A stretch of DNA of 64,000 nt from the NCBI RefSeq assembly GCF_011806455.1, contig NZ_JAATOT010000002.1, positions 186,001-250,000 on the forward strand. The letters run 5' to 3'. Source of the stretch: Celeribacter sp. HF31. GTDB taxonomy: Bacteria; Pseudomonadota; Alphaproteobacteria; Rhodobacterales; Rhodobacteraceae. Shown piece by piece: positions 9,530 to 20,599 of the stretch. Every line of letters begins with the position of its first letter. Position 1 is the first letter of the stretch. The translations under genes and the position numbers were made by a program. The notes beneath the pieces were generated by a model. The model saw only the letters and a list, made by a program, of their open reading frames with translations. It ran no database searches and was not told the origin of the DNA.

Positions 9530-12500
9530 CCGGCCTCGTCGATTGGGCGGGCGAGCGCGCCCGGATGATCCTCGCCTTTGTGGCGCTGACCTTGATCGCG
9601 GGCGCTTATGCCTATGTCAGCCTGCCGAAAGAAGGCGAGCCGGACATTGAAATCCCCGGGCTTTATGTCTCCGTGCCCTTCCCCGGCATTTCCGCGGAGG
9701 ATTCCGAGAAGCTCTTGGTCAAACCGATGGAGACGGAGCTCTCCGATCTCGACGGGCTCGACACCATGTCGGCGACCGCCTCGGAGAATTATGCGGGCAT
9801 CTGGTTGGAGTTCGAGTTCGGCTGGGACAAGACCAAAATCATCGCCGATGTGCGGGACCGCATGGGCCGCGTCGAGGCGGAATTCCCGGAAGGCGCCGAT
9901 AGTTACACCATCGCCGAGGTCAATTTTTCAGAATTCCCGATCCTGATCGTCAACCTCACCGGCCCGGTGCCCGAGCGCACTCTGGTGCAATACGCCAAAC
10001 AGATGCAGGACCGTCTCGAAGGCCTGGAGCCCGTCTTGGAGGCGCAGCTCACCGGCCACCGTGACGAGATGCTGGAGGTCGAAATCGACCCGCTGCGGTT
10101 GGAAAGCTACAATGTCACCGCCGCCGAGCTGATCAATGTGGTGACCAGCAACAACCAATTGGTCGCCGCCGGTGAGGTCGAGACGGATCAAGGCACATTC
10201 TCCGTCAAAATCCCCGCCTCTTTCAACGATCAGCGCGATGTCATGGAGCTTCCGGTGAAGGTGAACGGCGACCGCGTGGTGACGCTGGGCGATCTCGCCG
10301 ACATCCGCCTGACCTTCGAGGATCGGACCGGCACAGCGCGGTTCAACGGCGAAAACACCGTGGCGCTTCAGGTCGTGAAACGCAAAGGCTTCCCGATCAT
10401 CGACACGGTGGAGACGGTGAAACAAGAGGTCGAGGCCGAATTTGCCACCTGGCCCGAACCGCTCCGGCAGGCCATCGTGGTCGGCACCTCGAACGATCAG
10501 TCGCGGCAGGTGTCTTCGATGGTGAGCCAGCTCGAAGGCTCGGTGCTGACCGCCATTGCGCTTGTGATGATCGTGGTCCTGGCCTCTTTGGGCATTCGCT
10601 CGTCCTTGTTGGTCGGTTTCGCGATCCCGACCTCGTTTCTGTTGTGCTTCATCCTTTTGGGACTGATGGACATCACCATCTCGAACATCGTCATGTTCGG
10701 GTTGATCCTCGCCGTCGGCATGCTGGTCGACGGGGCCATCGTCGTCGTAGAATATGCCGACCGCAAGATGGAAGAAGGCACCGGCCCCATGGCCGCCTTT
10801 GTCGAGGCCGCGAAACGCATGTTCTGGCCCATCGTGTCGTCGACCGCCACCACGCTTTGCGCCTTTCTGCCGATGCTGTTCTGGCCCGGTGTGGCGGGCG
10901 AATTCATGGGGATGCTGCCGGTCACGATCATTTTCGTGCTCTCCGCCTCCCTCATCGTGGCGCTGATCTACCTTCCGGTCATGGGCGGTGTCTCGGGCCG
11001 CATCGCGCGCGCTTTTGAACATGCCTCAAGCGGCCTGCGCGCCACCACGCCCTATTGGCTCCGCGCCGTCTTGGTCGTCCCCTCCGCCTATATGGTCTTC
11101 CTCGGGCTGATGCAGCTGATGAACCCGAGCTATCTTCTTTCAGACCCGGATGGCTTTTGGCCCGTGGCCCTCGGTGCCCTTCTGTTCCTCGCAGGCTCCG
11201 CCTTCACCGGCATCACGCTCTCTGCCGCCCGGATCGAGCGCAAACGCAAAAAGGTCGACGCAGGTTACAAACGCTCGCCCTTCGGCCATTTCACCCATTT
11301 CATCGCGGGCAACCCGGTGATGCCGGTCGTGACCATTCTGGCGGTGATCTTCGCCGTCGTCTCCGTCTTTGGCTATTACGGCAAGAACAACAAAGGCATC
11401 GAATTCTTCGCCGCCACGGAGCCGGAACAGGCGATCATCTACGTCAAAGCGCGCGGCAACCTGTCGCTCATGGAAAAAGACGCGCTGGTGCGGCAGGCCG
11501 AGGACATCGTGCTTGCGCAACCCGGCGTCGACAATGCTTTCGTCTTTGCGGGTGACGGCGGCCTCAATTCTAACACCGGCGGCGGTTCCGCGCCGCGTGA
11601 CACCATCGGGCAAATTCAGGTCGAGCTGATCCCTTGGGAAGATCGCCCGACGGAGACCAAGGACGGTTTTCTGTTCTTCGAGGACACCCATGTGCGCCCC
11701 GAATATGACGGCAATTACGTGCTCGATCAGATCGAGGCGAAACTGGCCAAACTGCCCGGTATTCAGACCGAAACGATGAATCTCGCGATGGGGCCTGCCT
11801 CGGCGAAACCTGTGCATCTGCGGCTCAAATCCGACGATTTCGCCCTTTTGGAAGAGGCAACCGAGATCGTGCGCACCAAATTCGAGGCGACCGAAGCGCT
11901 CGCCGACATCGAAGACACAAGGCCGCTCCCCGGCATCGACTGGCAGATCGACGTGGACGTCGAGAAGGCCGGGCGCTTTGGCGCGGATGTGGCCACTGTC
12001 GGCGGGATGATCCAGCTTGTCACCCGAGGCATCACCCTCGACACCATGCGCGTCGACAGCTCAGACGAGGAAATCGACATCCGCGTCCGCCTGCCCGAGG
12101 AGTACCGCGTGCTCTCGACCCTGGACACGTTGAAAGTGCGCACCATGGACGGGCTGGTGCCGCTGTCGAATTTCATCACCCGCGAACCTGTGGCAAAACT
12201 CGCCTCGATCAGCCGCGTCGATCAACAACGCTATTACGATGTGAAAGCGGCGGTGGATGTGCCTGAGGACATGTCGCTTCTCGAACTCGCACGCTCAGAA
12301 CAAGAGCAAACGGAAGACGAAGCCGCAGAGAACGAAGAAACGGAACGATCCGACCAGCCGCATCAAATCGGTCTTGGCTATAAGCTGTCACAGGATCAGA
12401 TCGACGACGACGCCCCCTATAATTTCATTGTCCGAAACAAGGTTTCTCTGCTGTTTGGACTTCTGAAATGGGATGCTAAACCGGAGTATTTCTTCGTCGA

Positions 12501-13536
12501 GGGCGACTATGCCCAGCAGGATTTCGATCAACTTCTAAAGGACAGCGCATTTGCTGACGGTGAGGCGATCACTGTCTCGGAGAAACCGATCACGCCCACC
12601 GAACGGATCGAGACCCTGACCGAATGGTTGGAAGGTGAAAATCCCCTGCCCCAAGGTGTGGCTTGGGAGTGGACCGGCGACGACGAAGAGCAAAAGGAAA
12701 CCGGCGCTTTCCTCCTCAAGGCCTTTGGCGCTGCTCTCGCGCTGATGTTCATCATCCTACTCGCTCAGTTCAACAGCTTCTACAACTCGGTGCTGGTGCT
12801 CATAGCCGTGGTGATGTCCACGGCGGGTGTGCTGATCGGGCTTTTGGTGATGGATATGACATTCGGCATGATCATGACCGGCACGGGCGTCGTGGCACTT
12901 GCGGGGATCGTGGTGAACAACAACATCGTTCTCATTGATACCTATCAGGAATATGCCCGCTACATGCCCCGGATCGAGGCCATCGTGCGCACCGCCGAAG
13001 ACCGCATCCGACCAGTGCTTCTGACCACGATCACCACCATGGCGGGCCTGACGCCGATGATGTTCGGCCTGTCGCTCGACTTCATCAATGGCGGCTACAC
13101 GATCAACTCGCCCACCGCGCAGTTCTGGACCAACTTGGCCACCGCCGTGGTCTTTGGCCTCGGCATCGCCACCGTCCTTACGCTGGTTTTCACGCCTGCG
13201 ATGCTGGCTCTTCGGGTCTGGTTCTGGGACATCCTGCACCATGTGTGGATGCGACTGATGACCCAGATGGGGCGCCAAAGCCGCTCAGCCGAAGACTACC
13301 GCCTGCGCCGCGAGGCCAAACGGGCCAAAAACCCGGAATTCGTTTGGAGCACAGGCGCGCAAGGCTGGGCCGCGCCCGACACGTTTGAGGCCACCCGCGT
13401 GTCCCAAACCGCGCCGAAACAGCGCCCGATCGAACAGCCCCCGGCAACGCCAGAAAGCGTGATCGAAGTGGAGCCAGAACACCCGGAGACGGGACATATG
13501 CGAAAAGGCAAAGGCGGGACTGAGGCCGCGGAGTGA
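9526..13536 (+). CDS. RND efflux permease, enlarged (AcrB/MdtC type)
   Basis: 1336 residues, against roughly 1030-1060 for common AcrB-type pumps. Canonical parts are the N-terminal helix with LPKEGEPDIEIPG, the central helices with VGMLVDGAIVVVEY (the proton-relay Asp region) and a second helix bundle near GVVALAGIVVNNNIVLID. Extra material appears in three places: added hydrophobic segments about residues 505-570, an acidic insertion about 915-1010 with lower G+C, and a Pro/Glu-rich C-terminal tail of about 90 residues. It is coupled to the adaptor upstream. It probably exports drugs, solvents or lipids. Confidence 0.88.
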   Translation: MTGLVDWAGERARMILAFVALTLIAGAYAYVSLPKEGEPDIEIPGLYVSVPFPGISAEDSEKLLVKPMETELSDLDGLDTMSATASENYAGIWLEFEFGWDKTKIIADVRDRMGRVEAEFPEGADSYTIAEVNFSEFPILIVNLTGPVPERTLVQYAKQMQDRLEGLEPVLEAQLTGHRDEMLEVEIDPLRLESYNVTAAELINVVTSNNQLVAAGEVETDQGTFSVKIPASFNDQRDVMELPVKVNGDRVVTLGDLADIRLTFEDRTGTARFNGENTVALQVVKRKGFPIIDTVETVKQEVEAEFATWPEPLRQAIVVGTSNDQSRQVSSMVSQLEGSVLTAIALVMIVVLASLGIRSSLLVGFAIPTSFLLCFILLGLMDITISNIVMFGLILAVGMLVDGAIVVVEYADRKMEEGTGPMAAFVEAAKRMFWPIVSSTATTLCAFLPMLFWPGVAGEFMGMLPVTIIFVLSASLIVALIYLPVMGGVSGRIARAFEHASSGLRATTPYWLRAVLVVPSAYMVFLGLMQLMNPSYLLSDPDGFWPVALGALLFLAGSAFTGITLSAARIERKRKKVDAGYKRSPFGHFTHFIAGNPVMPVVTILAVIFAVVSVFGYYGKNNKGIEFFAATEPEQAIIYVKARGNLSLMEKDALVRQAEDIVLAQPGVDNAFVFAGDGGLNSNTGGGSAPRDTIGQIQVELIPWEDRPTETKDGFLFFEDTHVRPEYDGNYVLDQIEAKLAKLPGIQTETMNLAMGPASAKPVHLRLKSDDFALLEEATEIVRTKFEATEALADIEDTRPLPGIDWQIDVDVEKAGRFGADVATVGGMIQLVTRGITLDTMRVDSSDEEIDIRVRLPEEYRVLSTLDTLKVRTMDGLVPLSNFITREPVAKLASISRVDQQRYYDVKAAVDVPEDMSLLELARSEQEQTEDEAAENEETERSDQPHQIGLGYKLSQDQIDDDAPYNFIVRNKVSLLFGLLKWDAKPEYFFVEGDYAQQDFDQLLKDSAFADGEAITVSEKPITPTERIETLTEWLEGENPLPQGVAWEWTGDDEEQKETGAFLLKAFGAALALMFIILLAQFNSFYNSVLVLIAVVMSTAGVLIGLLVMDMTFGMIMTGTGVVALAGIVVNNNIVLIDTYQEYARYMPRIEAIVRTAEDRIRPVLLTTITTMAGLTPMMFGLSLDFINGGYTINSPTAQFWTNLATAVVFGLGIATVLTLVFTPAMLALRVWFWDILHHVWMRLMTQMGRQSRSAEDYRLRREAKRAKNPEFVWSTGAQGWAAPDTFEATRVSQTAPKQRPIEQPPATPESVIEVEPEHPETGHMRKGKGGTEAAE

Positions 13537-13635
13537 GCGCGCGCCACGCCTGCGACACTCAACCACGCCTCTCCCACTTGTCTGCCTGACGCCCACATGA
13601 CAGCATCCTCCCATTGCATATATGGGAGGAAAATT

Positions 13636-14082
13636 ATGCGAAACTTCCTTATAAAACTTATGTTTGCGCTCTCACTCCTCGTGACACCACTCACGGTAAA
13701 CGCGCAGGAGGAAAAACCCGGTCTGTTCATCAACCTGACCACCGACGACACATGGGCTGCAGCAAAAGCCATCATGTTTGCCCATGAGAAATCGCTTAAG
13801 AACGGGCACCCGACAGCGATCTGGCTCAATGTGCGCGGGGTCTATCTGGCCGACAAGAAACGTCCGAGCAACGTCCCCGGACTGATGGCCGAAAGCGGCA
13901 CGTCAATTCAGGACATGCTGACGAATTTTATGGCTGATGGCGGCACCGTGATCATGTGTTCCGCTTGTTCACAAGCGGCAGGCCTGACCAAAGACGACTA
14001 TATCGACGGCGTCGAAATGGGCACATATCCCGTGGTAGAAAGCTGGCTGTTTGATCCGACGGTCAAGACGCTCTCTTGGTGA
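13636..14082 (+). CDS. secreted DsrE-like protein
   Basis: 148 residues. Start 13636 is chosen for the GGGAGG site just upstream and because MRNFLIKLMFALSLLVTPLTVNA is a good signal peptide. The mature domain (LFINLTTDDTWAAAKAIMFAHE, then DMLTNFMADGGTVIMCSAC) resembles DsrE/YchN-type sulfur-carrier folds, and VIMCSACSQ holds a CxxC pair where family members keep a reactive cysteine. A role in periplasmic sulfur or redox chemistry is inference. A terminator follows at 14110. Confidence 0.65.
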   Translation: MRNFLIKLMFALSLLVTPLTVNAQEEKPGLFINLTTDDTWAAAKAIMFAHEKSLKNGHPTAIWLNVRGVYLADKKRPSNVPGLMAESGTSIQDMLTNFMADGGTVIMCSACSQAAGLTKDDYIDGVEMGTYPVVESWLFDPTVKTLSW

Positions 14083-14109
14083 ATATTCCACATTAGACCT
14101 TATGACCCT

Positions 14110-14137
14110 AAAGAGCGGCCATTTCGCCGCTCTTTTT
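14110..14137. terminator. terminator between convergent genes
   Basis: Stem AAAGAGCGGC, loop CATTTC, stem GCCGCTCTTT, followed by T residues. It ends the DsrE-like gene, and on the other strand it lies just past the dusA stop. Confidence 0.8.
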
Positions 14138-14143
14138 CTGCAC

Positions 14144-15130
14144 TCACTCCGGCAAAGCCTCGCGCACCAACTCAAACCCTGCACCCTCTTTATGCGCCCC
14201 CTCGGAAAGCACCCGTTTCCAGCGCCGCGCGCCGGGTTGGCCGGCAAAGAGCCCGAGCATATGTTTGGTGACCTGCGCCAGCTTGCCGCCCGATGCGATG
14301 TGGCGCCCGATGTAGTCTTCCATGGCAAAGACCACGTCGGCGCGGCTCAGAGCTTGGCGGGCGTCACCGAACACCTTTTGATCGGCGTGACCCAGAATGT
14401 CATAGGGCTGATGATAGGCCGCGCGACCGACCATCACGCCATCCATGACATTCAATTCTTCCTCAACCGTTTCAAGGCTTTGCACACCGCCGTTGATCGA
14501 CAGATGCAGCTCCGGGAAGGTGCGTTTCATCTCATGCACGAGGGCGTAATCCAACGGCGGGATGTCGCGGTTTTCCTTCGGGCTAAGCCCGTCAAGCCAG
14601 GCCTTGCGGGCATGCACCATGATCCGCGTCACACCCGCGCCGCGCATCTTGTCCAAGAAGGCGGGCAAGACCTCAGCGGGGTCCTGATCATCCACCCCGA
14701 TCCGGCATTTCACCGTCACCGGCACGTCGCCCGCACCCTCTTGCATGGCGCTCACACAGTCCGCCACGAGATCCGGCGACTTCATCAGCACGGCCCCAAA
14801 GGCCCCCGATTGCACCCGATCCGAGGGGCAGCCGACATTGAGGTTCACCTCGTCATAGCCCCTCTCGACGCAGAGCGCCGTCGCCGCTTTCAACTCCGCC
14901 AGGTCAGACCCGCCGAGTTGCAGCGCCACGGGGTGTTCTTCCGGATTGTACTCGAGCAAATGCACCGCGCCGCCGCGCACCAAAGCGGGCGCCGTCACCA
15001 TCTCCGTGTACAACAGCGCATGATGCGACATCAGCCGATGCAGATAGCGGCAATGACGGTCCGTCCAATCCATCATCGGGGCGACGGAGAGGCGCGCAGA
15101 GTGCTCTAGGGTTGGGGTCAAACGGCTCAT
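14144..15130 (-). CDS. dusA: tRNA-dihydrouridine(20/20a) synthase
   Basis: 328 residues, the normal length. The FMN-binding TIM barrel starts at LSVAPMMDWTDRHCRYLHR. The LNVGCPSDRVQSGAFGAVLM block carries the catalytic Cys near residue 100, and HARKAWLDGLSPKENR is a DusA-subgroup motif. The enzyme reduces U20/U20a in the D-loop of tRNA. It stands alone, transcribed towards the terminator at 14110. Confidence 0.92.
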   Translation of the reverse strand: MSRLTPTLEHSARLSVAPMMDWTDRHCRYLHRLMSHHALLYTEMVTAPALVRGGAVHLLEYNPEEHPVALQLGGSDLAELKAATALCVERGYDEVNLNVGCPSDRVQSGAFGAVLMKSPDLVADCVSAMQEGAGDVPVTVKCRIGVDDQDPAEVLPAFLDKMRGAGVTRIMVHARKAWLDGLSPKENRDIPPLDYALVHEMKRTFPELHLSINGGVQSLETVEEELNVMDGVMVGRAAYHQPYDILGHADQKVFGDARQALSRADVVFAMEDYIGRHIASGGKLAQVTKHMLGLFAGQPGARRWKRVLSEGAHKEGAGFELVREALPE

Positions 15131-15228
15131 TTCAGGGCTTTCAGACAGATCGCGGGGGCAGCGCGTCGGATAACATTGCCCCCCTCAGATGCCAAGCCTC
15201 TTTGGCTTCACAGCGTTTGGGCGCGCAG

Positions 15229-15753
15229 TCAGCTGTCGAGCGCGTGGAATTTGCGGGCGTAATAGACGGAGGCGCTCGGGCTGTCGGCGCGCACAACACT
15301 CAGCACCTCGCAGAACAGCACCGCATGGGTGCCGATCTCTTGGCGGGCCGTCACATGGCAGTCGAATGAAACAGCCGCCCCTTTGAGGCACGGCGCGCCC
15401 GTGACATCCGCGCTCCAGTCCTGCTCGACAAAGCGTTCGTCCACCGGGAGTTTGCCGCCAAAAGCCATCGCCAATTCGGCCAGATCGGGCCCCACGGTGT
15501 TCACGCAGAGGGCGGTGTTTTGCAGAAAAGCCGGGGCAACCGAGCTGGACAGATTCACACAGACCAAAAGCGTCGGCGGCGTGTCGGTCACGGAACAGAC
15601 GGCGGTCGCGGTAAAGCCCGCGCGGCCCGCAGGCCCGTCGGTGGTCACGATGTTCACCGCCCCCGCCAGATGCGCCATACCATCGCGAAACGCCTCGCGC
15701 GAGACATGCGAGAGCGCCGTCACGTCTGGTTTTGAACTCTTCGCGTCCGCCAT
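15229..15753 (-). CDS. flavin reductase (HpaC/RutF type)
   Basis: 174 residues. ATG 15753 is chosen because AAGGAG lies seven bases upstream. The flavin-reductase split-barrel is clear: FRDGMAHLAGAVNIVTTDG at the N-terminus, GFTATAVCSVTDTPPTLLVC, and GTHAVLFCEVLSV near the C-terminus. Such enzymes supply reduced FMN or FAD to a partner monooxygenase. No monooxygenase is nearby, so the partner is unknown. Confidence 0.82.
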   Translation of the reverse strand: MADAKSSKPDVTALSHVSREAFRDGMAHLAGAVNIVTTDGPAGRAGFTATAVCSVTDTPPTLLVCVNLSSSVAPAFLQNTALCVNTVGPDLAELAMAFGGKLPVDERFVEQDWSADVTGAPCLKGAAVSFDCHVTARQEIGTHAVLFCEVLSVVRADSPSASVYYARKFHALDS

Positions 15754-15861
15754 GCCCAACTCCTTTTGCCCCCATATATGTCGTCGTGACGGGTGCGACC
15801 AGTCCTAACGCCGCCCGAAGGGCGCTGAAACTGGCTCAACCAGCATAGAGGCGGAGTGTCA

Positions 15862-15890
15862 AGCAGGCTCCTGTTCAACAGAGGCCTGCT
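15862..15890 (-). terminator. possible terminator of the bet operon
   Basis: Arms AGCAGGC and GCCTGCT with further pairing inside (CTGTT/AACAG) lie 11 bases past the betA stop. No clear T-run follows on the minus strand, so termination is uncertain. Confidence 0.4.
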
Positions 15891-15900
15891 CAAAAGAGGC

Positions 15901-17550
15901 CTATCGTTGCGCCGTCTCCCACCGCGGGTTGATCCAGGGCTCGGCGTTCGAGGCCGGCAGCGGGGTTTTGCCCAGAATGTGATCCGACGCCTTTTCGCCC
16001 GACATGATCGAGGGCGCATTGAGGTTGCCGTTGGGGATCTGCGGAAAGATCGAACTGTCGGCAAGCCGCAGCCCTTCGACCCCGATCACGCGGTTTTCCG
16101 GGTCCACGACGGCCATCGGATCGTCCGCGCGCCCCATGCGACAGGTGCCGCAGGGGTGATAGGCGCTTTCGACGTGCTCTTTGATGAAACCGTTCAGCTC
16201 CTCGTCGCTTTGGACCCCGGCCCCCGGTTGGATTTCGTGTTTGACGTAGGGCTTAAACGCATCCTGGCCGAAAATCTCACGCGTCAGGCGGATACAGCTG
16301 CGGAAATCCTCCCAATCCTTCTCCTGAGACATGTAATTGAACAGGATTTTTGGCGCCTCACGCGGGTCTTTCGAGCGCAGAGTGACTTCCCCTCGTGAGG
16401 GTGAGCGCATCGGGCCGACATGGGCTTGGAACCCGTGACCTTCGGCGGCGGCCTGCCCGTCATAGCGCACGGCGATGGGCAGGAAATGATATTGAATATC
16501 AGGATATTCCACGCCGGCCTTCGAGCGAATAAAGGCCGCGCTCTCGAACTGGTTCGACGCCCCCAGCCCCTGTTTCGTGAACAGCCATTGCGCGCCGATC
16601 AGGGCCTTGGAGATCAGGTTCCAGTGTTTGTAGAGCGTGATCGGTTGCGAGGCCGCCATTTGCAGATAAAGCTCAAGGTGATCTTGCAGGTTCTTACCCA
16701 CGCCACGGCGGTCGGCTTTGACCTCGATGCCCAGTGCGGCCAGTTCGTCGGCCGGGCCGACCCCCGATTGCAACAGGATTTTCGGCGAATTGATCGAGCC
16801 CGCCGAGAGCACCACCTCGCGCCGGGCTTTGATCACCCGACCATCGACCAGACGCACACCGGTGGCACGGCCTTCTTCGATCTCGATGCGGTCCACAAGC
16901 CCGTGGACCAGATCGCAATTCTCGCGTTTCAGCGCCGGTTTCAGATAGGCGTTGGCGGCGGACCAGCGGCGGCCTTTCCAGACGGTTTGCTCCATCGGGC
17001 CAAAGCCCTCTTGTTTCTCGCCGTTATAGTCGCCGGTGACCTCATAGCCCGCTTGCGCGCCCGCATCGACGAAGGCCTGAAACAGCGGGTTGTCGCGGGG
17101 ACCTCGGGTGACATGCAAAGGCCCATCGGTCCCGCGCCAGCTTGGATCGCCGCCATGGCCGCCGTCGTGCCAGGTCTCCATGCGTTTGTAGTACGGCAGC
17201 ACATTTTTATAGGCCCAGCCATCTGCGCCCATCTCCGCCCAGGTGTCGAAATCGCGCGCATGGCCGCGCACATAGACCATGCCGTTGATCGAGGACGATC
17301 CCCCGATCACCTTGCCGCGCGGCGTGGCGAGGCGACGGCCATCGAGATGCGGCTCGGGCTCGGATTGATAGCCCCAATCGTAGCGCTTCATATTCATCGG
17401 ATAGGACAGCGCGGCCGGCATCTGAATGAGTGGCCCCGCATCCGTGCCGCCATGTTCGATGACCAGAACCGAGGCCCCGCTCTCAGACAGACGATAGGTC
17501 ATGGCCGAGCCTGCGCTGCCCGCGCCGATGATGACGAAATCTGCTTCCAT
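15901..17550 (-). CDS. betA: choline dehydrogenase
   Basis: 549 residues, close to the usual 550-560. It is a GMC-family flavoenzyme: [18 protein letters not shown] at the N-terminus binds [21 protein letters not shown] is the family signature, and HPCGTCRMG plus [16 protein letters not shown] form the C-terminal catalytic region. It oxidises choline to betaine aldehyde at the membrane. It is the last gene of betI-betC-betB-betA, 12 bases after betB, and so probably under BetI control. Confidence 0.95.
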   Translation of the reverse strand: MEADFVIIGAGSAGSAMTYRLSESGASVLVIEHGGTDAGPLIQMPAALSYPMNMKRYDWGYQSEPEPHLDGRRLATPRGKVIGGSSSINGMVYVRGHARDFDTWAEMGADGWAYKNVLPYYKRMETWHDGGHGGDPSWRGTDGPLHVTRGPRDNPLFQAFVDAGAQAGYEVTGDYNGEKQEGFGPMEQTVWKGRRWSAANAYLKPALKRENCDLVHGLVDRIEIEEGRATGVRLVDGRVIKARREVVLSAGSINSPKILLQSGVGPADELAALGIEVKADRRGVGKNLQDHLELYLQMAASQPITLYKHWNLISKALIGAQWLFTKQGLGASNQFESAAFIRSKAGVEYPDIQYHFLPIAVRYDGQAAAEGHGFQAHVGPMRSPSRGEVTLRSKDPREAPKILFNYMSQEKDWEDFRSCIRLTREIFGQDAFKPYVKHEIQPGAGVQSDEELNGFIKEHVESAYHPCGTCRMGRADDPMAVVDPENRVIGVEGLRLADSSIFPQIPNGNLNAPSIMSGEKASDHILGKTPLPASNAEPWINPRWETAQR

Positions 17551-17562
17551 AACGTGCTCCTC

Positions 17563-19038
17563 TCAGAAGGCGGCTTCGACCGGAGAAAGGCCGACATAGA
17601 CGGATTTCACTTCGGAATAATGCTCGATGGCGGCATGGGCGTTTTCGCGCCCCACGCCGGAGGCTTTGACGCCGCCAAAGGGCATCTCAATGGGCGTCAG
17701 GTTATAGGCGTTGATCCAACAGGTGCCCGCCTCAAAGCCTTTGACCACCCGATGCGCGCGGGTCAGATCCGAGGTGAACACACCGGCGGCCAGCCCGAAC
17801 TCGGTGTCATTGGCCCGCGCCATGACCTCCTCTTCGGTGTCAAACGGCAGAACGGACATCACCGGGCCGAAAATCTCTTCGCGGGCGATGGCCATGTCGT
17901 CTGTAACGTCGGAGAAGACGGTGGGTTCGATGTAAAGCCCGCCCCTCTCATGCGCCTTGCCGCCGGTGATCAGCGTCGCGCCCTCCTCAACCCCCTTCTC
18001 GATATATCTGAGCGTGATGTCGAGCTGGCCTTGCGACACCATCGGGCCAAAATTCGTCGCCTCATCCATCGGGTCGCCGATCACGGCGCGTTCGGTGCGG
18101 GTTTTGAGACGCGCGAGGAAATGCGGCAGGATGCCTTTCTGCACAAAGACCCGCGTGCCGTTGGAACAAATCTGGCCGGAGGAGTAGAAATTGCCGTTGA
18201 TCGCGGCAGAGATGGCGTCATCCAAGCTGGCGTCGTCGAAAATGATCAGGGGCGATTTGCCGCCCAATTCCATGGTGACGTGTTTCATCCCCGCCGCCGC
18301 CGCCGCGTAGACCTTGCGTCCTGTCGGCACGGAACCGGTGAGAGAGACTTTTGCCACGCGCTTGTCCTCGACCAGCGCAGCACCCACATCGCCGTAACCC
18401 TGCACCACGTTGAACACGCCGTCGGGCAGCCCGGCTTCTGACAGGATTTCGGCCAGTTTCAGCGCGCCCAGCGGCGTCGTCTCCGAGGGCTTGAACACCA
18501 TCGTGTTGCCGCAAGCCAGCGCAGGCGCGGCCTTCCAACAGGCGATCTGGGTCGGGTAGTTCCACGCGCCCAAGCCCACGCAGACGCCCAGAGGTTCGCG
18601 GATCGTATAGGCGAAATCCGCGCCCAACTGGATGTGCTCGCCGGTCAGCCCCGCCGCGATCGACCCGAAATATTCGAGGCAATCGGCCCCCGAGGCGGCG
18701 TCTGCAATCAAGGTCTCCTGCAAAGGCTTGCCGGTGTCATAGGTCTCCATCACCGACAGCTCATGATTGCGCGCGCGGATGATCTCGGCGGCACGGCGCA
18801 GGATGCGGCCCCGCTCGGAGCCGGTCATCGCGGCCCACCCGGCACGCGCGGCATCGGCGGCGGCGAGGGCCTGATCCACGATGGAGGGCGTTGCGGAATA
18901 AAGCTTGGCAATCACCTCGCCCGTGGCCGGATAAGTGGAATTGAGAGCGGCCCCGTCACTGTCTTCGACATAGCGGCCATTGATAAAGTGGCTGGCTTTA
19001 GGCTGTTGAACGGGCGGGTGGTCTGGGGAGGGTGTCAT
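17563..19038 (-). CDS. betB: betaine aldehyde dehydrogenase
   Basis: About 491 residues. Start 19038 ([14 protein letters not shown]) has AAAGGA upstream; longer in-frame starts would run into betC. The aldehyde dehydrogenase fold is complete: [16 protein letters not shown] in the NAD-binding part, [13 protein letters not shown] with the general-base Glu, [14 protein letters not shown] with the catalytic Cys, and [10 protein letters not shown]. It makes glycine betaine from betaine aldehyde with NAD+. It lies between betC and betA in one unit. Confidence 0.95.
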   Translation of the reverse strand: MTPSPDHPPVQQPKASHFINGRYVEDSDGAALNSTYPATGEVIAKLYSATPSIVDQALAAADAARAGWAAMTGSERGRILRRAAEIIRARNHELSVMETYDTGKPLQETLIADAASGADCLEYFGSIAAGLTGEHIQLGADFAYTIREPLGVCVGLGAWNYPTQIACWKAAPALACGNTMVFKPSETTPLGALKLAEILSEAGLPDGVFNVVQGYGDVGAALVEDKRVAKVSLTGSVPTGRKVYAAAAAGMKHVTMELGGKSPLIIFDDASLDDAISAAINGNFYSSGQICSNGTRVFVQKGILPHFLARLKTRTERAVIGDPMDEATNFGPMVSQGQLDITLRYIEKGVEEGATLITGGKAHERGGLYIEPTVFSDVTDDMAIAREEIFGPVMSVLPFDTEEEVMARANDTEFGLAAGVFTSDLTRAHRVVKGFEAGTCWINAYNLTPIEMPFGGVKASGVGRENAHAAIEHYSEVKSVYVGLSPVEAAF

Positions 19039-19061
19039 CGGTCTGGTCCTTTCAGCCAAAG

Positions 19062-20576
19062 TCATTCGCCACGCGGGAAACGCGCGATGTCTTCGACGGT
19101 GTTCAAATCCATGTGGTTGCGCATGTAACGCTCGGAGGCCTTTTGCAGCGGCTGATAATCCCAAGGAAAATAATCGCCGTTGCGCAGCGCCTCATAGACG
19201 ATCCAGCGCCGCGCCTGACTTTCGCGGACCTGCGCATCGAAGAGGTCGAGATCCCAGCGCGCGTCGGCCATGGCCTGAAACCGCGCGAGCGTGTCGGTAT
19301 ACGCCGGGTCCGCCGCGAGGTTCGTCAGCTCATGCGGGTCATGCGCGACATCGAACAATTGCTCGGGATCCAAAGCACAGCGGGTAAATTTGTAATCCCC
19401 GTCCCGCAAAGCGACGAGTGGCGCGTAAGAGGCTTCGGCGGCATATTCCATGGCGACGGGGGCCGTGCGCGCCTCGCCCTTGGCCAGCGGGATGAGGCTC
19501 TCGCCATCGGTCCAGGGCATGACGTCTTCCATCGACACACCCGCGATGTCGCACAGCGTCGGCGTGACGTCGATGGTCGAGACCGGCGTCTCGATCAGGC
19601 CGGGGGCAAGATCGGGAGAGGCGATCATCAAAGGCACCCGTGCGGAGCCCTCAAAGAAGGTCATCTTGAACCACAGCCCCCGCTCGCCCAGCATATCGCC
19701 ATGGTCGGAGACAAAGAGGATCACCGCCTCCTGCCGTGTGGCCTCCAGCGCGTCGAGGATGCCGCCGATCTTGTCATCGAGATAGGAGATGTTGGAAAAA
19801 TACGCCCGACGCGATTTGCGGATGTCCTGGTCCGTGATGTCGAAATTGCGCCAGTCGTTGGCGTCGAAGATGCGTTTCGAATGCGGATCGTGGTCCTCAT
19901 AGTCCATCGCCGGAACCTCGGGCGAAAGATGCTCGCAATCCTCGTAAAGGTCCCAGTATTTCTGCCGCGTCACATAGGGATCATGCGGATGGGTGAAACT
20001 CACCGTCAGGCACCACGGGCGGTCATCCTTGCCGCGCGACAGGTCCTGAAGTTTGCGCGTGGCGTGATAGGCCACCTCGTCGTCATATTCCATCTGGTTG
20101 GAAATCTCGGCCACACCCGCGCCGGTCACCGACCCCATGTTGTGATACCACCAGTCGATGCGCTCGCCGGGTTTGCGATAATCCGGCGTCCAGCCGAAAT
20201 CGGCGGGATAGATGTCGGTGGTCAGACGTTCCTCGAACCCGTGGAGCTGATCCGGGCCGACGAAATGCATCTTGCCCGAGAGGCAGGTTTGATAGCCCGC
20301 GCGGCGCAGGTGGTGCGCGTAGGTTGGGATGTCGGAGGCAAACTCGGCGGCATTGTCATACACACGCGTGCGCGAGGGCAATTGGCCGGACATGAAGCTC
20401 GCCCGCCCCGGTGCGCACAAAGGCGAGCCGGTGTAGCTGTGGGCAAACCGCGTCGAGCGCGCGGCCAGACGTTTGAGATTGGGGGCATGGAGCCACTCGG
20501 CCGGCCCGTCGGGAAACAACGTGCCGTTCAACTGGTCGACCATAATAATGAGGATATTGGGGGATTGTGCAGTCAT
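19062..20576 (-). CDS. betC: choline-sulfatase
   Basis: 504 residues, as expected. The sulfatase signature [11 protein letters not shown] near residue 54 contains the Cys that is turned into formylglycine. Metal ligands are visible in [11 protein letters not shown] and in [13 protein letters not shown]. The C-terminal extension typical of BetC is present. It releases choline from choline-O-sulfate, a common marine and fungal osmolyte, and so feeds BetA. It sits between betI and betB. Confidence 0.94.
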   Translation of the reverse strand: MTAQSPNILIIMVDQLNGTLFPDGPAEWLHAPNLKRLAARSTRFAHSYTGSPLCAPGRASFMSGQLPSRTRVYDNAAEFASDIPTYAHHLRRAGYQTCLSGKMHFVGPDQLHGFEERLTTDIYPADFGWTPDYRKPGERIDWWYHNMGSVTGAGVAEISNQMEYDDEVAYHATRKLQDLSRGKDDRPWCLTVSFTHPHDPYVTRQKYWDLYEDCEHLSPEVPAMDYEDHDPHSKRIFDANDWRNFDITDQDIRKSRRAYFSNISYLDDKIGGILDALEATRQEAVILFVSDHGDMLGERGLWFKMTFFEGSARVPLMIASPDLAPGLIETPVSTIDVTPTLCDIAGVSMEDVMPWTDGESLIPLAKGEARTAPVAMEYAAEASYAPLVALRDGDYKFTRCALDPEQLFDVAHDPHELTNLAADPAYTDTLARFQAMADARWDLDLFDAQVRESQARRWIVYEALRNGDYFPWDYQPLQKASERYMRNHMDLNTVEDIARFPRGE

Positions 20577-20599
20577 GTGAGGTTCCCGTCGGACTTGCT

